A stretch of 64,000 bases of DNA from Archivesica marissinica (Eukaryota > Mollusca > Bivalvia > Venerida > Vesicomyidae), in NCBI GenBank assembly GCA_014843695.1, contig CM026391.1, positions 15,745,365 to 15,809,364 of the forward strand, in the 5' to 3' direction. Positions within the stretch are counted from its first letter, which is position 1; each line of letters starts with the position of its first letter. Shown piece after piece: positions 54,501 through 64,000 of the stretch. A program made the position numbers and the translations under genes. The notes beneath the pieces are model-generated. The model did not search any database. It saw only the letters and a program-made list of their open reading frames with translations, and was not told the DNA's origin.

Positions 54501-54944
54501 ATTTGGGGGGGGGGGGCAACGGCCCGCACCATTATTCTATGACAGGGTTTAGCTTATATTGTGGTTATTATTTAGTTTGGAATGTTTATATGGCCTATTA
54601 AACCGAACCCGCATGTGAATATGTAGAACAACATTACATATAGATCTATCCTCTTCCGGTGTAACACCGGCAAATCTACACCCATTGATTGCTAAAAATT
54701 AGTAATTATCATAGACGCGTAAATAAAACGCTGAACTGCTCTTTAACCGGTAGTTAATTCCCTTGTTACAGGTGGCGCTGTGTTATGTATCCAATTGCAG
54801 ACGCACATTGACCAATGTTTACATTTTGTTTTTAACTGCAATATCTTGTGTCAAGGATAATATATGACATGACTTGTGTTCGCTATGTTTTAAATAATGG
54901 TTATCGTTACAACACACGCCATTGCTTATTTTTTGTTTCGTCAG

Positions 54945-55055
54945 CGTGATCCAGGACGCTTCCTTGCCAGGGAAGAACCACCAACTTCCTCTGAACAGGA
55001 CATCGATGCAGGGATCAAGCGTATCAAGCAAGAACCAGTTGTTGATGATTTAAAT
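54945..55055 (+). CDS. Host gene exon, 37 codons, SUMO-type motif
   Basis: The acceptor ATTGCTTATTTTTTGTTTCG then TCAG precedes the exon, and a strong donor GTAAGT follows at 55056. The 111 bases are open in phase 0: RDPGRFLAREEPPTSSEQD, then IDAGIKRIKQEPVVDDLN. It is hydrophilic, with Pro/Ser/Glu-rich then basic character. IKQE fits the sumoylation consensus (hydrophobic-K-x-E), common in nuclear transcription regulators. The exon is GC-richer than its flanks. I do not recognise the protein. Neighbouring exons were not found in the window, so its introns are probably long and SINE-filled. Confidence 0.7.
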
Positions 55056-55220
55056 GTAAGTTGAGCAACCTATATATTAAAAAGAGTACTATGTTGCTCA
55101 GTACTTATTGTAATTTAAAATCGTCCTCGACATAGATTCAAATCATAATTCACATGGTTCAAATCCCACTGTGTAGTGTATTTCGCCTTATTATTTATTT
55201 TCGGCGTGGGTAGAACAGCG

Positions 55221-55295
55221 GCCCGGCTAGCTCAGTTGGTACAGCTGTCCTACTAGTGTTCGGGAGGTCGTGGGTTCAAGTTCCACGTCGGGTCA
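55221..55295 (+). mobile_element. tRNA-Lys-like SINE head or tRNA relic
   Basis: GCCCGGCTAGCTCAGTTGGT (A box) and GTCGTGGGTTCAAGTTCCAC (T arm) closely resemble tRNA-Lys at both ends. The anticodon arm (GTCCTACTAGTGTTCGG) does not pair, so a working tRNA is unlikely. TTTCCGCTCTTTCTTTGC follows as possible SINE body. Confidence 0.55.
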
Positions 55296-55352
55296 CTAAC
55301 TTTTCCGCTCTTTCTTTGCTTGGTCACTTTACCACCTATCCAGCTATCTAAT

Positions 55353-55512
55353 CTGTCTTCCATTTATGTCAAATCCCTTGTGGGGATCGTGGCATGTTTT
55401 TCTTGGCAGGCTTAGCCGCCCTAAGCGATTAAACAGTACTATGTAATGTGTGCAAGGTGTCTTGCTCAGTACACTACATATGTGCAGTGACTTGAGTATC
55501 GAACCCTCGACC
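55353..55512 (-). mobile_element. SINE F, reverse copy
   Basis: In the reverse sense: GAGGGTTCGATACTCAAGTC (B box), ACTGAGCAAGACACCTTGC, CGCTTAGGGCGGCTAAGCC and CCCCACAAGGGATTTGACAT. It matches 40190-40340. Confidence 0.75.
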
Positions 55513-55744
55513 CCTCGATTCTTCTCTTTAATATTTTACATGCACAATCTGAAGCATTTTCGTACAAGGTAAATCTGTTGTGAACACTACCAACAGTTCC
55601 TGGGTAGAAACCAGTACTATATCTGCTAACCGCTGCAAGAGACTAAAAACTTTGTCACATGATCATCATTTTATCACTTGTCCCTGATGATAGCGGTGAA
55701 TGGCGAGTTCCTACAGGGATGTATTGTACCTGACCACTCGACCA

Positions 55745-55800
55745 CAGAGGCTCAAATGCGACGTTCTACCACTGGACCGCTCTACCTGTGTGCCAACCCT
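55745..55800 (-). mobile_element. Separated SINE F head
   Basis: The complement reads GCGGTCCAGTGGTAGAACGT then CGCATTTGAG, the SINE F A-box region. About 230 bp of other DNA separates it from the F body, so it is either a second copy or one SINE split by an insertion. Confidence 0.45.
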
Positions 55801-56288
55801 GTCTGAAACAGATCTGAGATGGCATTTACCAATTTGGCACACTATGCACTGTGCCTAGGGCCCACAATCATTAAGGGCCCACGAAAGTTGTTGGGGCCTA
55901 AAAAATCAGTTAAATGTTAATTGATTTAAAAATAAATGCTACATGTTACAAACTTTCTTTCTGTGTTTACTTTCATGGTGGACTACAATTCAGAGCTCTA
56001 TGATGTGTTTTGACACCCATTCCATGTCAAATGTCCTTAATCATTTTGTCAAACCTGCCAAATACTATGTTTTGAAATTCAATACTATGTTTTGAAATAT
56101 CACCATGGGGTTGATTGAACATTAAGCAAGAGTAGCTAAATCAGTCGTCAATGATTGTCAGTCCGGACCTTGTCACACATGTATGCTGTTTTGTTCAGTG
56201 TAAGCAATAATATATACCCATCATAGATGTTCATGTATGATGTATGTTCAGTATGTATATATACCCTCACTGATGTACATGTAAGCAC

Positions 56289-56580
56289 AGGCGGATTTGT
56301 TGTCCAGTGGTAACACGCTGGACTGGTAATCCAGGAATCGCAGGTTCGATCCCCGTCTGACCCTAATAAAATTAACAGTCTTTCAGATGGGACATTAAAC
56401 CGAGGTCTCGTGTCTGTGCTGTACACCGTGCACGTAAAAGAACCAGAGGAGACTCTGGAATGGGTCTCTGTCTGTATCATTGCACTATCCTCCAACAATC
56501 TAATATGACTAATCTCTTCAGGAGGCGTCACTCATATGGGCAACCGGTAACGACGATAAATAAACGTAAAACACACACAC
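56289..56580 (+). mobile_element. Full-length SINE B with 8-bp TSD
   Basis: GTAAGCAC occurs at 56281-56288 and 56581-56588, giving exactly 292 bp, the same length as the copy inside the 13-bp TSD at 38257-38574. The head GGCGGATTTGTTGTCCAGTG, perfect anticodon arm CTGGACTGGTAATCCAG and CAGGTTCGATCCCCGTCTG are intact. The tail is AAACGTAAAACACACACAC. Confidence 0.92.
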
Positions 56581-56588
56581 GTAAGCAC

Positions 56589-57292
56589 TATGCCCTCTTG
56601 GCAAGCCTGTAAGGCTCATTAGATGTGCTCCCGATATTATGGCAAACAAAGATGCAAACAGCAAAGCTTGATCAACTGAAGACTGCAATAATGAACCTTA
56701 TTTGGAAATATATTCCAGGGTTCATTCTAGGTCAGAATTTTTGGGAGATGTGAGAAAGCGCATGATCGCTTCCTTAAATGATGTTCTTTAATATACTTCT
56801 TTAAAATAGGGTTAAAATGCACAGTACAACCATTAAATACAACATTTGAATAGAAGGAGTGCTTTATAATGGGCCAGTGTATCTTATTAGACAACATTTA
56901 TTTATTTTTAGTTTTTTTTTAAGGGAGAAGTGGGGCCCACAGAGCGCAAAGTCAGGGTTCCTAGGGCGACAATTTCGCCCTAAAATGATCCCTGATATTC
57001 CCACCAAAAAACAAATATGAACAATATGCCATTCAAGAATCCGTGATTGAAATATGCACTACCGATATTGTTACGCTGTACGAAAGTCTTCTATCATAAC
57101 TTTATTCAAGAACAAATAACGGCGGGTACAAGCGAAACAAATGTGAGCTCAGATTATTCACAGACCACAGCTCAGTAGCGAACTCGCAAAGAGTGCAAAT
57201 GACAAGTTCCGTATATAAACATTCTACGTGATTATTTATAATTCTAACATGACTTGATATTTTGTTGCTATAAACATGTTGTAAATTCACTG
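56589..57292. other. Stretch without recognised feature
   Basis: No repeats, exon or tRNA signals were recognised. It is probably an intron of the gene with the 54945 exon or intergenic DNA. Confidence 0.35.
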
Positions 57293-57539
57293 TTAACCCA
57301 TTTCATTCTGGATACCGTTCAAACAGTATTTGCAAAGAACATAGAGCCAGATCAACCGCCACAGAACGTTCCGTCTGATCAGGCTCTATGCTGTTTACCA
57401 TTCAGATGATCTGGCTAAGATACTTGGCTATGTAGCAAACAACATAGATCCTGATCAGCATGCAGTGTCACGCTGCGGCTGATTTGGATCTATGTTGTTT
57501 GCAAAAGCCTTTAAATGTATCCAGAATGAAATGGGTTAA
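57293..57539 (-). mobile_element. TTAA-flanked foldback MITE, family A copy 2
   Basis: TTAA lies at 57293-57296 and 57536-57539 with the CCCATTTCATTCTGGATAC termini. It is inverted relative to copies 1 and 3, and both internal hairpins are present. Confidence 0.85.
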
Positions 57540-57595
57540 TAAATAGACATATATATGAAGGGTGTATGTGAGGCTAGTTTCTGTCTTCCCGTTTA

Positions 57596-57827
57596 TGTTT
57601 ATACAAATTTATTTTAGCTCGATTGCGAAACAAGTTCTTTCAACTTATATTAATCACTCTCGAGACCTCATTCCTGATGGAATCCATCGCCACGAGGGAG
57701 AGAGAAGAGGCAACGTGGAATTTAAATGCCTTGCCTAAGGGCACAATCGTAACGGCTCCAGCGGGGCTCGAACTCCGGACCTTTCGCACCTGAAGCGAAC
57801 GCGCATCCACTGCGCTATCACGACTTC
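57596..57827 (-). mobile_element. SINE A with 8-bp TSD, best-preserved copy
   Basis: CCCGTTTA flanks it at 57588-57595 and 57828-57835. In the reverse sense it has GAAGTCGTGATAGCGCAGTG, CCGGAGTTCGAGCCCCGC and CTTCTCTCTCCCTCGTGGCG, and ends AAATAAATTTGTATAAAC. Confidence 0.88.
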
Positions 57828-57921
57828 CCCGTTTAGTAACTTGAGCCTTTCAGAATCGATTACTTACCAACATTTTTTATATTTATACTGACTCTGTGTA
57901 TTACTATAGCCTTTACAGTGG

Positions 57922-58320
57922 AGTAAACATTTGCTTGCGTACAGAGCGTGTGGACAAAATTGTGTCCAAATAACATTTCTACCTTGTGAATTTAGGCCTA
58001 TCGAGAACACGAGAAGTCAGTACCCGGTAAACATTTGCTTGCGTTCAGAGCGTGTGGACAAAATTGTGTCCAAATAACATTTTTACCTTGTGAATTTGGG
58101 CCTATCGAGAACACGAGAAGCCAGTAAACATTTGCTTGCGTACAGAGCGTGTGGACAAAATTGTGTCCAAATAACATTTCTACCTTGTGAATTTGGGCCT
58201 ATCGAGAACACGAGAAGCCAGTAAACATTTGCTTGCGTACAGAGCGTGTGGACAAAATTGTGTCCAAATAACATTTCTACCTTGTGAATTTTGGGCCTAT
58301 CGGGAACACAAGAAGCCAGT
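57922..58320 (+). repeat. Minisatellite, 96-bp unit, 4 copies
   Basis: GTAAACATTTGCTTGCGTAC recurs at about 57922, 58027, 58123 and 58219. Each unit holds the short palindrome GGACAAAATTGTGTCC. Confidence 0.9.
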
Positions 58321-58639
58321 ATATATTAATCTATGAATGTCGTTATTCCATCATTATTGTTCTTCTGAAGAACTACAAATACTCAAACGAGCATCCTTCT
58401 GGCAGCGTTTGTTAACCAAGTTTTTACAAAGCAATCCAATCAGAATTTATAATAATATATGAAGTTTGAGGTAAAGCTGATTGCATATCTTGTGCTGGTT
58501 TGATTATTACGGAAGCACACAGGGGACATGGAAATAATATTTACTACCGGTAGGTTTCTACATTTTTTTGTCTGGGCATGCTAAACCTATCACGTGCGCA
58601 ATCAAAACTGAAACCTATTGCATGCTCTAGCAAAACTGC

Positions 58640-59057
58640 GCACACAAAACTGCATGTGCAAGCAAAACTGATCTTGTGGCCATGCAAAACTGATCTCGTG
58701 GCCATGCAAAACTGATCTTGTGGCCATGCAAAACTGATCTTGTGGCCATGCAAAACTGATCTTGTGGCCATGCAAAACTGATCTTGTGGCCATGCAAAAC
58801 TGATCTTGTGGCCATGCAAAACTGATCTTGTGGCCATGCAAAACTGATCTTGTGGCCATGCAAAACTGATCTTGTGGCCATGCAAAACTGATCTTGTGGC
58901 CATGCAAAACTGATCTTGTGGCCATGCAAAACTGATCTTGTGGCCATGCAAAACTGCGCACACAAACTGCATGTGCAAGCAAAACTGATCTTGTGGCCAT
59001 GCAAAACTGATCTTGTGGCCATGCAAAAACTGATCTTGTGGCCATGCAAAACTGATC
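58640..59057 (+). repeat. Minisatellite, 22-bp unit, left part
   Basis: The unit is CATGCAAAACTGATCTTGTG followed by GC, about 17 copies, with one variant block CTGCGCACACAAACTGCATG near 58952. It runs into the assembly gap. Confidence 0.95.
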
Positions 59058-60057
59058 NNNNNNNNNNNNNNNNNNNNNNNNNNNNNNNNNNNNNNNNNNN
59101 NNNNNNNNNNNNNNNNNNNNNNNNNNNNNNNNNNNNNNNNNNNNNNNNNNNNNNNNNNNNNNNNNNNNNNNNNNNNNNNNNNNNNNNNNNNNNNNNNNNN
59201 NNNNNNNNNNNNNNNNNNNNNNNNNNNNNNNNNNNNNNNNNNNNNNNNNNNNNNNNNNNNNNNNNNNNNNNNNNNNNNNNNNNNNNNNNNNNNNNNNNNN
59301 NNNNNNNNNNNNNNNNNNNNNNNNNNNNNNNNNNNNNNNNNNNNNNNNNNNNNNNNNNNNNNNNNNNNNNNNNNNNNNNNNNNNNNNNNNNNNNNNNNNN
59401 NNNNNNNNNNNNNNNNNNNNNNNNNNNNNNNNNNNNNNNNNNNNNNNNNNNNNNNNNNNNNNNNNNNNNNNNNNNNNNNNNNNNNNNNNNNNNNNNNNNN
59501 NNNNNNNNNNNNNNNNNNNNNNNNNNNNNNNNNNNNNNNNNNNNNNNNNNNNNNNNNNNNNNNNNNNNNNNNNNNNNNNNNNNNNNNNNNNNNNNNNNNN
59601 NNNNNNNNNNNNNNNNNNNNNNNNNNNNNNNNNNNNNNNNNNNNNNNNNNNNNNNNNNNNNNNNNNNNNNNNNNNNNNNNNNNNNNNNNNNNNNNNNNNN
59701 NNNNNNNNNNNNNNNNNNNNNNNNNNNNNNNNNNNNNNNNNNNNNNNNNNNNNNNNNNNNNNNNNNNNNNNNNNNNNNNNNNNNNNNNNNNNNNNNNNNN
59801 NNNNNNNNNNNNNNNNNNNNNNNNNNNNNNNNNNNNNNNNNNNNNNNNNNNNNNNNNNNNNNNNNNNNNNNNNNNNNNNNNNNNNNNNNNNNNNNNNNNN
59901 NNNNNNNNNNNNNNNNNNNNNNNNNNNNNNNNNNNNNNNNNNNNNNNNNNNNNNNNNNNNNNNNNNNNNNNNNNNNNNNNNNNNNNNNNNNNNNNNNNNN
60001 NNNNNNNNNNNNNNNNNNNNNNNNNNNNNNNNNNNNNNNNNNNNNNNNNNNNNNNNN
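59058..60057. other. Assembly gap, 1000 N
   Basis: Exactly 1000 undetermined bases, a placeholder of unknown true size inside the minisatellite. Confidence 1.
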
Positions 60058-60300
60058 TCGTGGCCATGCAAAACTGATGCAAAACCGATCACATGGGGTA
60101 TGCAAAACCAATCACATGGGGCATGCAAAACCAATCACATGGGGCATGCAAAACCAATCACATGGGGCATGCAAAACCAATCACATGGGGCATGCAAAAC
60201 CAAATCACATGGGGCATGCAAAACCGATCACATGGGGCATGCAAAACCGATTGTGTGCGCACCCAAAACCATTCGCATGTGCACCCAAAACCCTTTGCGT
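60058..60300 (+). repeat. Minisatellite, 23-bp unit, right part
   Basis: The unit is CATGCAAAACCAATCACATG followed by GGG, same strand sense as the left array but a different variant. It degrades into ACCCAAAACCATTCGCATG at the right. Confidence 0.92.
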
Positions 60301-60603
60301 TATCGGTTATACGGAAAGCTACCGTAGTTAAAAAAATATTTCCATGTCCTCTGTTCTTCCGTAGATTTATGGCTAGAAAATGATTGCTTTATGCCATAAT
60401 GTAGCTAATTGCTGCAGTATTTTAGAATATTTCATCACTGCATTTAAGCAGAAAGTATGTATTTGATTATTTTGATAGATTGTGAAGACTGTTCTCTTTC
60501 AGATATGCAAGATGAACGTAATGATGTTTTTATCTTGATTTTCTAACCTTTGTTTAGTTGTTAGGTTACTGTTTCTATTTTATGAAATTGTGTGCTGGAT
60601 GAA

Positions 60604-60675
60604 TTTTTGGGGGAGAAGTCTCATATATAATACACATATATATATATACACATATATATGCTTCTCCCCCCAAAA
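60604..60675. repeat. Hairpin with TA-rich loop
   Basis: TTTTTGGGGGAGAAG is mirrored by CTTCTCCCCCCAAAA around a 42-bp TA-rich loop. Possibly a very short foldback element. Confidence 0.6.
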
Positions 60676-60728
60676 CAATCGGTTCAAACTTGGTAAAAAA
60701 AGAAATGGAAGAGATACATCGCGACCAT

Positions 60729-60930
60729 GTCTATTAAGAGACCACTTGTATTAAGAGACCACTTGTATTAAGAGACCACTTGTATTAATGACCACTTGTA
60801 TTAAGAGACCACTTGTATTAATGACCACTTGTATTAAGAGACCACTTGTATTAAGAGACCACATGTATTAAGAGACCAGACCACTTGTATTAAGAGACCA
60901 GACCACTTGTATTAAGAGACCACTTTTTCA
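60729..60930 (+). repeat. Minisatellite, 17-bp unit, about 12 copies
   Basis: The unit is TATTAAGAGACCACTTG, with 14-bp (TATTAATGACCACTTG-like) and AGACCA-duplicated variants. Confidence 0.9.
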
Positions 60931-60968
60931 GTTCCCATTTGTGTTGTTAAAGAACAAGTTAGTTTGCA

Positions 60969-61215
60969 TTAACCCATTTCATTCTGGATACATGTAAAGG
61001 CTTTTGCAAACAACATAGATCCAGATCAGCCGCAGCGTAACGCTGCATGCTGATCAGGATCTATGTTGTTTGTTACATAGCCAAGTGCCTTAGCAAGATG
61101 ATCTGAATAGCAAACAGCATAGAGCCTGATCAGACGGCATGTTCTGTGGCAGCTGATCTGGCTCTATGTTCTTTGCAAATACTGTTTGAATGGTATCCAG
61201 AATGAAATGGGTTAA
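60969..61215 (+). mobile_element. TTAA-flanked foldback MITE, family A copy 3
   Basis: TTAA lies at 60969-60972 and 61212-61215. It has the same orientation as copy 1, and both internal hairpins are kept. Confidence 0.88.
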
Positions 61216-61294
61216 GAAACCATTCCTGTCTCTCTCATTACCCATGTTATCTCCATACTGCTGTTAAAAGGTTAATGATACGCTTGAAACATAA

Positions 61295-61475
61295 TGCATT
61301 ACGTACCACGTTATATTGCATTACATACCACGTTATATTGCATTACGTACCACGTTATATTGCATTACGTACCGCGTTATATTGCATTACGTATCACGTT
61401 ATATTGCATTACGTACCACGTTATATTGTATTACGTACCACGTTATATTGCATTACGTACTACGTTATATTGCCG
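61295..61475 (+). repeat. Minisatellite, 22-bp unit, 8 copies
   Basis: The unit is GCATTACGTACCACGTTATA followed by TT. Single substitutions distinguish copies. Confidence 0.93.
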
Positions 61476-61877
61476 CATATATTTTTATTTTCTGAACACT
61501 TTTATTCAACTGTTTCTTAAAATAATATGTATTGTATCAATCTCAGTTTAGTATTTGACTAGAAATATCATTAGAAATATTACTAATTAATATAATGCAT
61601 GTGTGATCCTGATGATTTATTCGATTAAAGATGGGAACTAAATTCTTTTTATTCAACAAAATAAAACATTTAAAAGAAATTCAACAAACCAAATTCTTTT
61701 AATCGACCGGACCATAAAAAGACGATAGGTTTACGAAAGTGAAAAAATAAAATATGTTGTCGAAAACCGATATATTAACTTTGTATCGCAGTACAATACA
61801 GATTGGTACGATATTGCAATATATGGGTATATCGTGGAACCCCTAATTGCTAAAGACTAGTAGATAGATTTATTATA
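61476..61877. other. AT-rich stretch without recognised feature
   Basis: No repeat or coding signal was recognised before the LINE tail begins. Confidence 0.4.
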
Positions 61878-64000
61878 TAATAATATAATAATAATATACC
61901 ACATTTATATAGCGCCCTTTTCATAATAAGGTATGCTCTCAAAGGCGCTTTACAGTTGAACATATGACATATCACAGATATGGTAAAACATGAATAAGTA
62001 AGCAAAACATGACAATACAATACATGTATAAAAAGTAATTAGAGATTGAAAAATATGGATCTTAAAACTAAAATTACTAAACTAAAGAAACTAAAATTAA
62101 ATAAAACCTACATAATCATTAATGAAACAAGTTATCGAAACATTAGAACATTAAAAATTATAAGAACTGAAAACTAATATAAGATGCCTAAGATAAGATA
62201 TATAATTCCTAATGTCTTTGATTTAAATAACCTTAAGAAATAAACAAAAATAAAAACATTTAAAAATTATTATTAAATCTTTCATTAAAACAACATAACT
62301 TCATTTATGAATAATATTAAAAAAGGAAAAACTATCAACATGTAATTTGGAAATCATTGATATTTAACATCCATACGCTTGTTTGAAAAAGTGTGTTTTC
62401 AAAGATCTTTTAAAGGAACACAACGATTTTGAGTCCCTGATTCCATTGGGAAGGGCGTTCCATAGTTTTGGTGCGGCTACTTCAAATCTTCTGTCACCAT
62501 ATGTCACTGACTTAATGTGTCTTGGGTCCTCCTCGACTAGTCTAAGGGAACCATTTTGCGATCTTAATGTTCTCTTAGGGTGGTACACTTTCAGCATGTT
62601 TTTAATGTAAACTGGGCCTTTGTCATTTAGTGCTTTATATGTTAGTGTTAGGATTTTGTATTTAATTCTGTAGTTGACGGGTAGCCAGTGGAGATCTTCA
62701 AGAATAGGAGACACGTGGTCGAACCGGGACGTTTTTGATATCAGGCGGGCAGCTGTGTGTTGAACATTCTGTAATTTGGAAATCGTTGATTTTGATACAC
62801 CATGAAGCAGCCCATTACAATAGTCCATTCTCGATGTCACAAGCGAATTTACTAGGGTTTTTGTTGCATGGGTTGTAAGGAATTTTCTGATATGACCAAT
62901 CTTTCTGATCTGCCCATAACTGGATCTGCACACTGAATTTACATGTTGTTCCATGTTAAGTTGGGAGTCTAGCATAGCCCAAGGTTTCTCACGCACTTTG
63001 ATGGTTTTATAGCAGAGTCTCCAACAGTTATTGTGATATTTTCGACTGATTGTTCTTTTTGTTTTGAGCAAAAAACAATAACTTCCGTCTTGTCTGCATT
63101 CAATTTGAGCATGTTTATGTGCATCCATTGAACAATTTCGTTAAAACAATCTTCAACACGGCGTATGGTTTCTAACTGTGATTGATCATCCGTTGGTTCA
63201 AAGGATAAATATAGCTGCGAGTCATCCGTGTAAAAGTGATGTTTAAGACCATGTTTTTTGCATATGGAACCAACGGGCTTTGTATACATGGTGTAGAATT
63301 TAGGGCCTAACACCGAACCTTGAGGAACACTGAAATGCATCTTGACTGGTTTGGACAACTTTCCATCAATACAAACTGTTTGGTATCTATCAGTGAGATA
63401 TGATTTTATCCACTGGAGTGCTTTGTCGGCAATTCCAAAATGGTTTTCAAGACGATGCAGCAATGTGACATTGTCAATTGTGTCAAAGGCTGCTGACAAA
63501 TCGAGCAGAACTAGAATAGAAGCATTGCTCTTATCTAGGGATTGAAGAATGTCGTTTTGCACTTTCACCAACGCGGTTTCTGTGGAGTGATATTTTCTGT
63601 ATGCAGATTGGTGTTCCTCATGCAGACTGTTTGATGTTAAATGTTCTTCAATACGTGTGCTGACAACTTTTTCGGCAATTTTAGACACATATGGTAAATT
63701 TGACACTGGTCTATAGTTTTTTAGTACATTTTCATCGAGGGTTAGTTTTTTTAGCAGTGGTCGTATTCTAGAACATTTGAAAGAGGCTGGTACAGTTGAT
63801 GATTCCATTGAAAGGTTGAATATCCTTGTCAGCATTGGTAAAAGCTCAACAATACATGATTTCAAGAGCCAAGTTGGGAGTGGGTCTAGTTCACACGATT
63901 TGTTTGGTGAACTGTTTATAAGTTTTTTGATCTCATCTTCCGAAGCTGGACTGAAATTAACTAGCCGGCTGGTATTTTCATTTGAATTTGTTTCGATAAC
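61878..64000 (-). mobile_element. CR1/L2-like LINE, 3' part, continues past window
   Basis: On the minus strand the reverse transcriptase is followed by an AT-rich 3' UTR, then TGTAAAGCGCCTTTGAGAGC and AAAAGGGCGCTATATAAATG with an ATT-rich tail. The AAGCGC...GCGCTATATAAAT hairpin is the conserved 3' end of L2-type LINEs and the SINEs they mobilise. The 5' part lies beyond position 64000. Confidence 0.85.
62364..64000 (-). pseudogene. CR1/L2-like reverse transcriptase (partial, frameshifted)
   Basis: The reading is open from the window edge (SPASEDEIKKLINSSPNKSC, LDPLPTWLLKSC) through NYRPVSNLPYVSKIAEKVV, HQSAYRKYHSTETALVKV, LLDLSAAFDTID and VPQGSVLGP. The catalytic box is YTDD at 63232-63221 where YADD is usual. 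After CVRNLG a one-base loss near 62978 shifts the frame. The C-terminal part (MLDSQLNMEQHV, SRMDYCNGLLHG, LHWLPVNYRIKYKILTLTYK, AAPKLWNALPNGIRD, SFKRSLKTHFFKQAY) is otherwise intact to the stop at 62364. The endonuclease would lie outside the window. Confidence 0.85.

Larger units (their letters stand above)
58510..60363. mobile_element. Foldback element carrying a minisatellite core
   Basis: About 50 bp at 58510-58557 (ACGGAAGCACACAGGGGACA) are inverted at 60315-60363 (reading back ACGGAAGAACAGAGGACATG) at roughly 80% identity. Between them lies a 22-23 bp minisatellite. This inverted-repeat-plus-tandem-core design is known from bivalve non-autonomous elements such as pearl and Helitron-related repeats; the link here is inference. 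Confidence 0.6.

Noticed and set aside
58544..60331. Open frames of 471-512 codons spanning the N run
   Set aside because: They read through 1000 undetermined bases and minisatellite; no real coding information.

Overview
This window looks like repeat-dense, mostly intronic or intergenic nuclear DNA from an invertebrate animal, most likely a bivalve mollusc. The evidence is AT-rich DNA with spliced exon candidates, no bacterial-style operons, four different non-LTR retrotransposons, at least six tRNA-derived SINE families, many TTAA-flanked foldback elements and about fifteen tandem arrays. The bivalve assignment is inference: it rests partly on recalled resemblance of SINE E and of the TTAA foldbacks to molluscan repeats, and no search could be run.

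Host genes appear only as isolated exons. On the minus strand, four phase-0 exon candidates read from high to low coordinate: 18611-18763, 3783-3890 (a 22-residue hydrophobic segment), 3346-3396 (basic) and the terminal exon 556-861. The last three together look like the membrane anchor and cytoplasmic tail of a membrane protein. On the plus strand, 54945-55055 is a 37-codon exon with good splice sites and a SUMO-type IKQE motif. None of these genes could be named.

Layout. 0-5 kb: DNA-element remnants, SINEs and the tail exons. 5-14 kb: two degenerate LINEs on opposite strands, an I-group element with RNase H on the minus strand and a 5'-truncated element with a (TTG)n tail on the plus strand. 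14.2-17.4 kb: three minisatellites. 17.4-20.1 kb: TTAA MITEs, SINEs and a chimeric SINE. 20.2-23.3 kb: an apparently intact RTE-type LINE (988 codons). 24.4-25.9 kb: a decayed MULE between inverted repeats. 25.96-36.66 kb: a 10.7-kb satellite, about 344 copies of a 27-bp unit with a block duplicated about 4.8-5.0 kb apart, passing into a related 35-bp unit. 36.9-40 kb: more minisatellites and SINEs. 40-54.5 kb: a nested graveyard of SINEs, TTAA elements, 8-bp-TSD foldbacks and a LINE fragment. 54.9-57.9 kb: the plus-strand exon and SINEs. 58.5-60.4 kb: an inverted-repeat-bounded minisatellite with a 1000-N gap. 60.6-64 kb: arrays, a MITE and a CR1/L2-like LINE running off the right edge.

Functionally the retrotransposons are the likely source of the reverse transcriptase that copies the SINEs, and the MITEs depend on transposases not encoded here. 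Target-site duplications and nesting give a relative insertion order. No CRISPR array, bacterial element or retrovirus was seen.
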